From assembly GCA_029261835.1 (NCBI GenBank), contig JAJDAO010000039.1:62001-126000 (forward strand): a stretch of 64,000 nucleotides of DNA, in the 5' to 3' direction. Position numbers and translations under genes: made by a program. Of the stretch, positions 63,064-64,000 are shown one piece after another. The notes beneath the pieces are model-generated. The model had not been told where the DNA came from. It saw only the letters and a list, made by a program, of their open reading frames with translations, and searched no databases. How positions within the stretch are numbered: position 1 is the first letter of the stretch; every line of letters begins with the position of its first letter. Source of the stretch: Deltaproteobacteria bacterium (GTDB taxonomy: Bacteria > Myxococcota_A > UBA9160 > UBA4427).

Positions 63064-64000
63064 ATGAGTGAAGGCATCCCCGCCTCGAATCCCTGGCTCG
63101 CGGAGCCCGTGCAACCCGCACGGCCGCTCGAGGGTGACATCCAGGCTGACGTTGCCGTCCTCGGGGCCGGCTATACGGGCCTCTCGACCGCGCTCGCCTT
63201 GCGCGAGGCCGGAATCGACGTTGTGGTCCTCGAGCGGGACCATGCCGGCGCGGGCGCGAGCGGGTGCAACTCGGGCCATCTCTCGACGACCGTTGGGAGT
63301 CCGGCGAAAGCGCTGGTACGCTCGCTCGGAGAGGCGGGCGCACGCGCGTTCTACCGCTTCTGCGACGAGGCGGTGGCATACACCGAGCGGCGCATGCAGA
63401 CGCTCGGCATCGAGGCCGACTACGCTGCAAGCGGGAACCTGGTGGCCTCCGTGCATCCCGATCACGACCGGAAGCTGGAGGCCGAGGCGCAGGCCCGGCG
63501 CGTTCTCGGAGCCCGCGTCGTGTTCCTTTCCGGCGCCGATCTGCGCGAGCGCGCGATCCCCGCTGCGTTTCGCTGCGCGATGCTCCAGGAGCCGGGGGGA
63601 GTGCTCGATCCCGGCAAGTACGCGCGCGGACTCCGCGATGCCGCGCTGCGGGCATCCGTCCGCATCTTCGAGCAGACGCCTGTGGAGCGCATCGAAGATG
63701 GAGTGCCCGTGCGCGCCGTGACGCCGAAGGGCGTCGTCAAGGCCGACGCCCTCGTCATCGCCACCAACGCCTTCACGCCGTCCCTCGGCCGCCTCCGACG
63801 CGCACTGGTTCCGCTGCGCGTCTGCTGCGTAGAGACGGAGCCCCTCTCTCCGGACGAACGCAGGGCCATCGGCTGGAAGGGACAGGAGGGGATCGCAACG
63901 ACGCACGCCATTCCCGAGAGCTACCGCTGGACGCCGCGCGGCGGGATCGCCGCTGGCACGCGGATGGTTCGCTACGCCCGGAACAGCGCTCTCTCGACGA
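63064..64000 (+). CDS. FAD-dependent oxidoreductase (DAO family), 5' part
   Basis: The first 312 residues; the gene runs off the window. After NPWLAEPVQPARPLEGDIQA comes the FAD-binding VAVLGAGYTGLSTALALREA (GxGxxG) and VVLERDHAGAGASGCNSGHL, typical of glycine/D-amino acid oxidase-like flavoproteins (PuuB-like). A substrate domain follows. AAAGGA lies seven bases before ATG 63064; an in-frame ATG at 63010 is the alternative start. It may use a small amine or amino acid. Confidence 0.87.
   Translation, partial: MSEGIPASNPWLAEPVQPARPLEGDIQADVAVLGAGYTGLSTALALREAGIDVVVLERDHAGAGASGCNSGHLSTTVGSPAKALVRSLGEAGARAFYRFCDEAVAYTERRMQTLGIEADYAASGNLVASVHPDHDRKLEAEAQARRVLGARVVFLSGADLRERAIPAAFRCAMLQEPGGVLDPGKYARGLRDAALRASVRIFEQTPVERIEDGVPVRAVTPKGVVKADALVIATNAFTPSLGRLRRALVPLRVCCVETEPLSPDERRAIGWKGQEGIATTHAIPESYRWTPRGGIAAGTRMVRYARNSALST

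Noticed and set aside
62227..63906. Minus-strand open frame of 559 codons across the TetR and FAD oxidoreductase genes
   Set aside because: Covers two real genes in other frames; no family match.

Overview
The window is a 64 kb piece of a high-GC, Gram-negative chromosome. The gene families (bactofilin, FHA/DUF4388 protein, MshEN-type protein, Gld-like ABC system, RpoH-type sigma factor, Tol system, PEP-CTERM protein, several TetR regulators, FAD oxidoreductases and crotonase) look like a deltaproteobacterial-grade organism in the Myxococcota/Desulfobacterota/Binatota range. That placement is inference from gene content; no rRNA is present. Genes are tightly packed, and many stop/start junctions overlap as GTGA, ATGA, TTGA or TAATG.

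Layout. 1-5 kb: tail of a peptide ABC transporter ATPase, a stand-alone MshEN protein, a lipoprotein and two divergent glycosyltransferases. 5-16 kb: small enzymes, a TetR/SDR divergent pair, a polytopic membrane protein, two translationally coupled FAD oxidoreductases and a type-B carboxylesterase. 15.6-18.7 kb: an envelope operon with a GT4 glycosyltransferase and a protein carrying two WaaP/Kdo-kinase-like domains. 18.9-24.2 kb: TetR plus a GldA/GldF/GldG-like ABC operon with a DUF4340 protein. 24-32 kb: dienoyl-CoA isomerase-like crotonase, a very long ankyrin lipoprotein, inositol monophosphatase, TatD, MetG and HolB. 31.8-39.9 kb: bactofilin, NifU-like protein, MoaD-MoaE fusion, MoaB, gluzincin protease, FHA protein, DUF192, RpoH, cytochrome c and PepA. 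40-47 kb: tolQ-tolR-tolA-tolB-cpoB with no pal, then dksA-like, tsaD and rsmA. 47-54 kb: panB-panC-panD behind a long leader with a strong terminator, smpB, a metzincin lipoprotein, a PNPOx-like protein, a kinase-like sensor lacking the H-box histidine, and tmRNA.

54-60 kb is the most interesting part. A 25-bp stretch covering the 3' end of the tmRNA gene is repeated exactly 1.47 kb downstream, the pattern left by integration at ssrA. Next to it lies a peroxide-defence cluster: a peroxiredoxin-like protein, an exported catalase-peroxidase KatG, a peroxiredoxin-glutaredoxin hybrid, and the divergently transcribed regulator OxyR. Two of these genes are interrupted by a single in-frame TGA at a redox-active cysteine position. 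In the peroxiredoxin-like protein it gives FYRGFW-U-PPC. In OxyR it falls on the residue equivalent to the H2O2-sensing Cys199 of E. coli (DDGH-U-LRNQ), with the second cysteine kept nine residues later. Each TGA is followed, at the right distance, by a hairpin with G and U in its apical loop; the OxyR one also has a bulged U three pairs below the loop, as in the E. coli fdhF SECIS. I read both as selenoproteins, including a selenocysteine-containing OxyR, which I do not recall being described. No selA/selB/selC/selD gene is in the window, so the rest of the genome must confirm this.

60-64 kb: a transposase remnant, a PEP-CTERM protein, and a TetR/FAD-oxidoreductase divergent pair that runs off the end.
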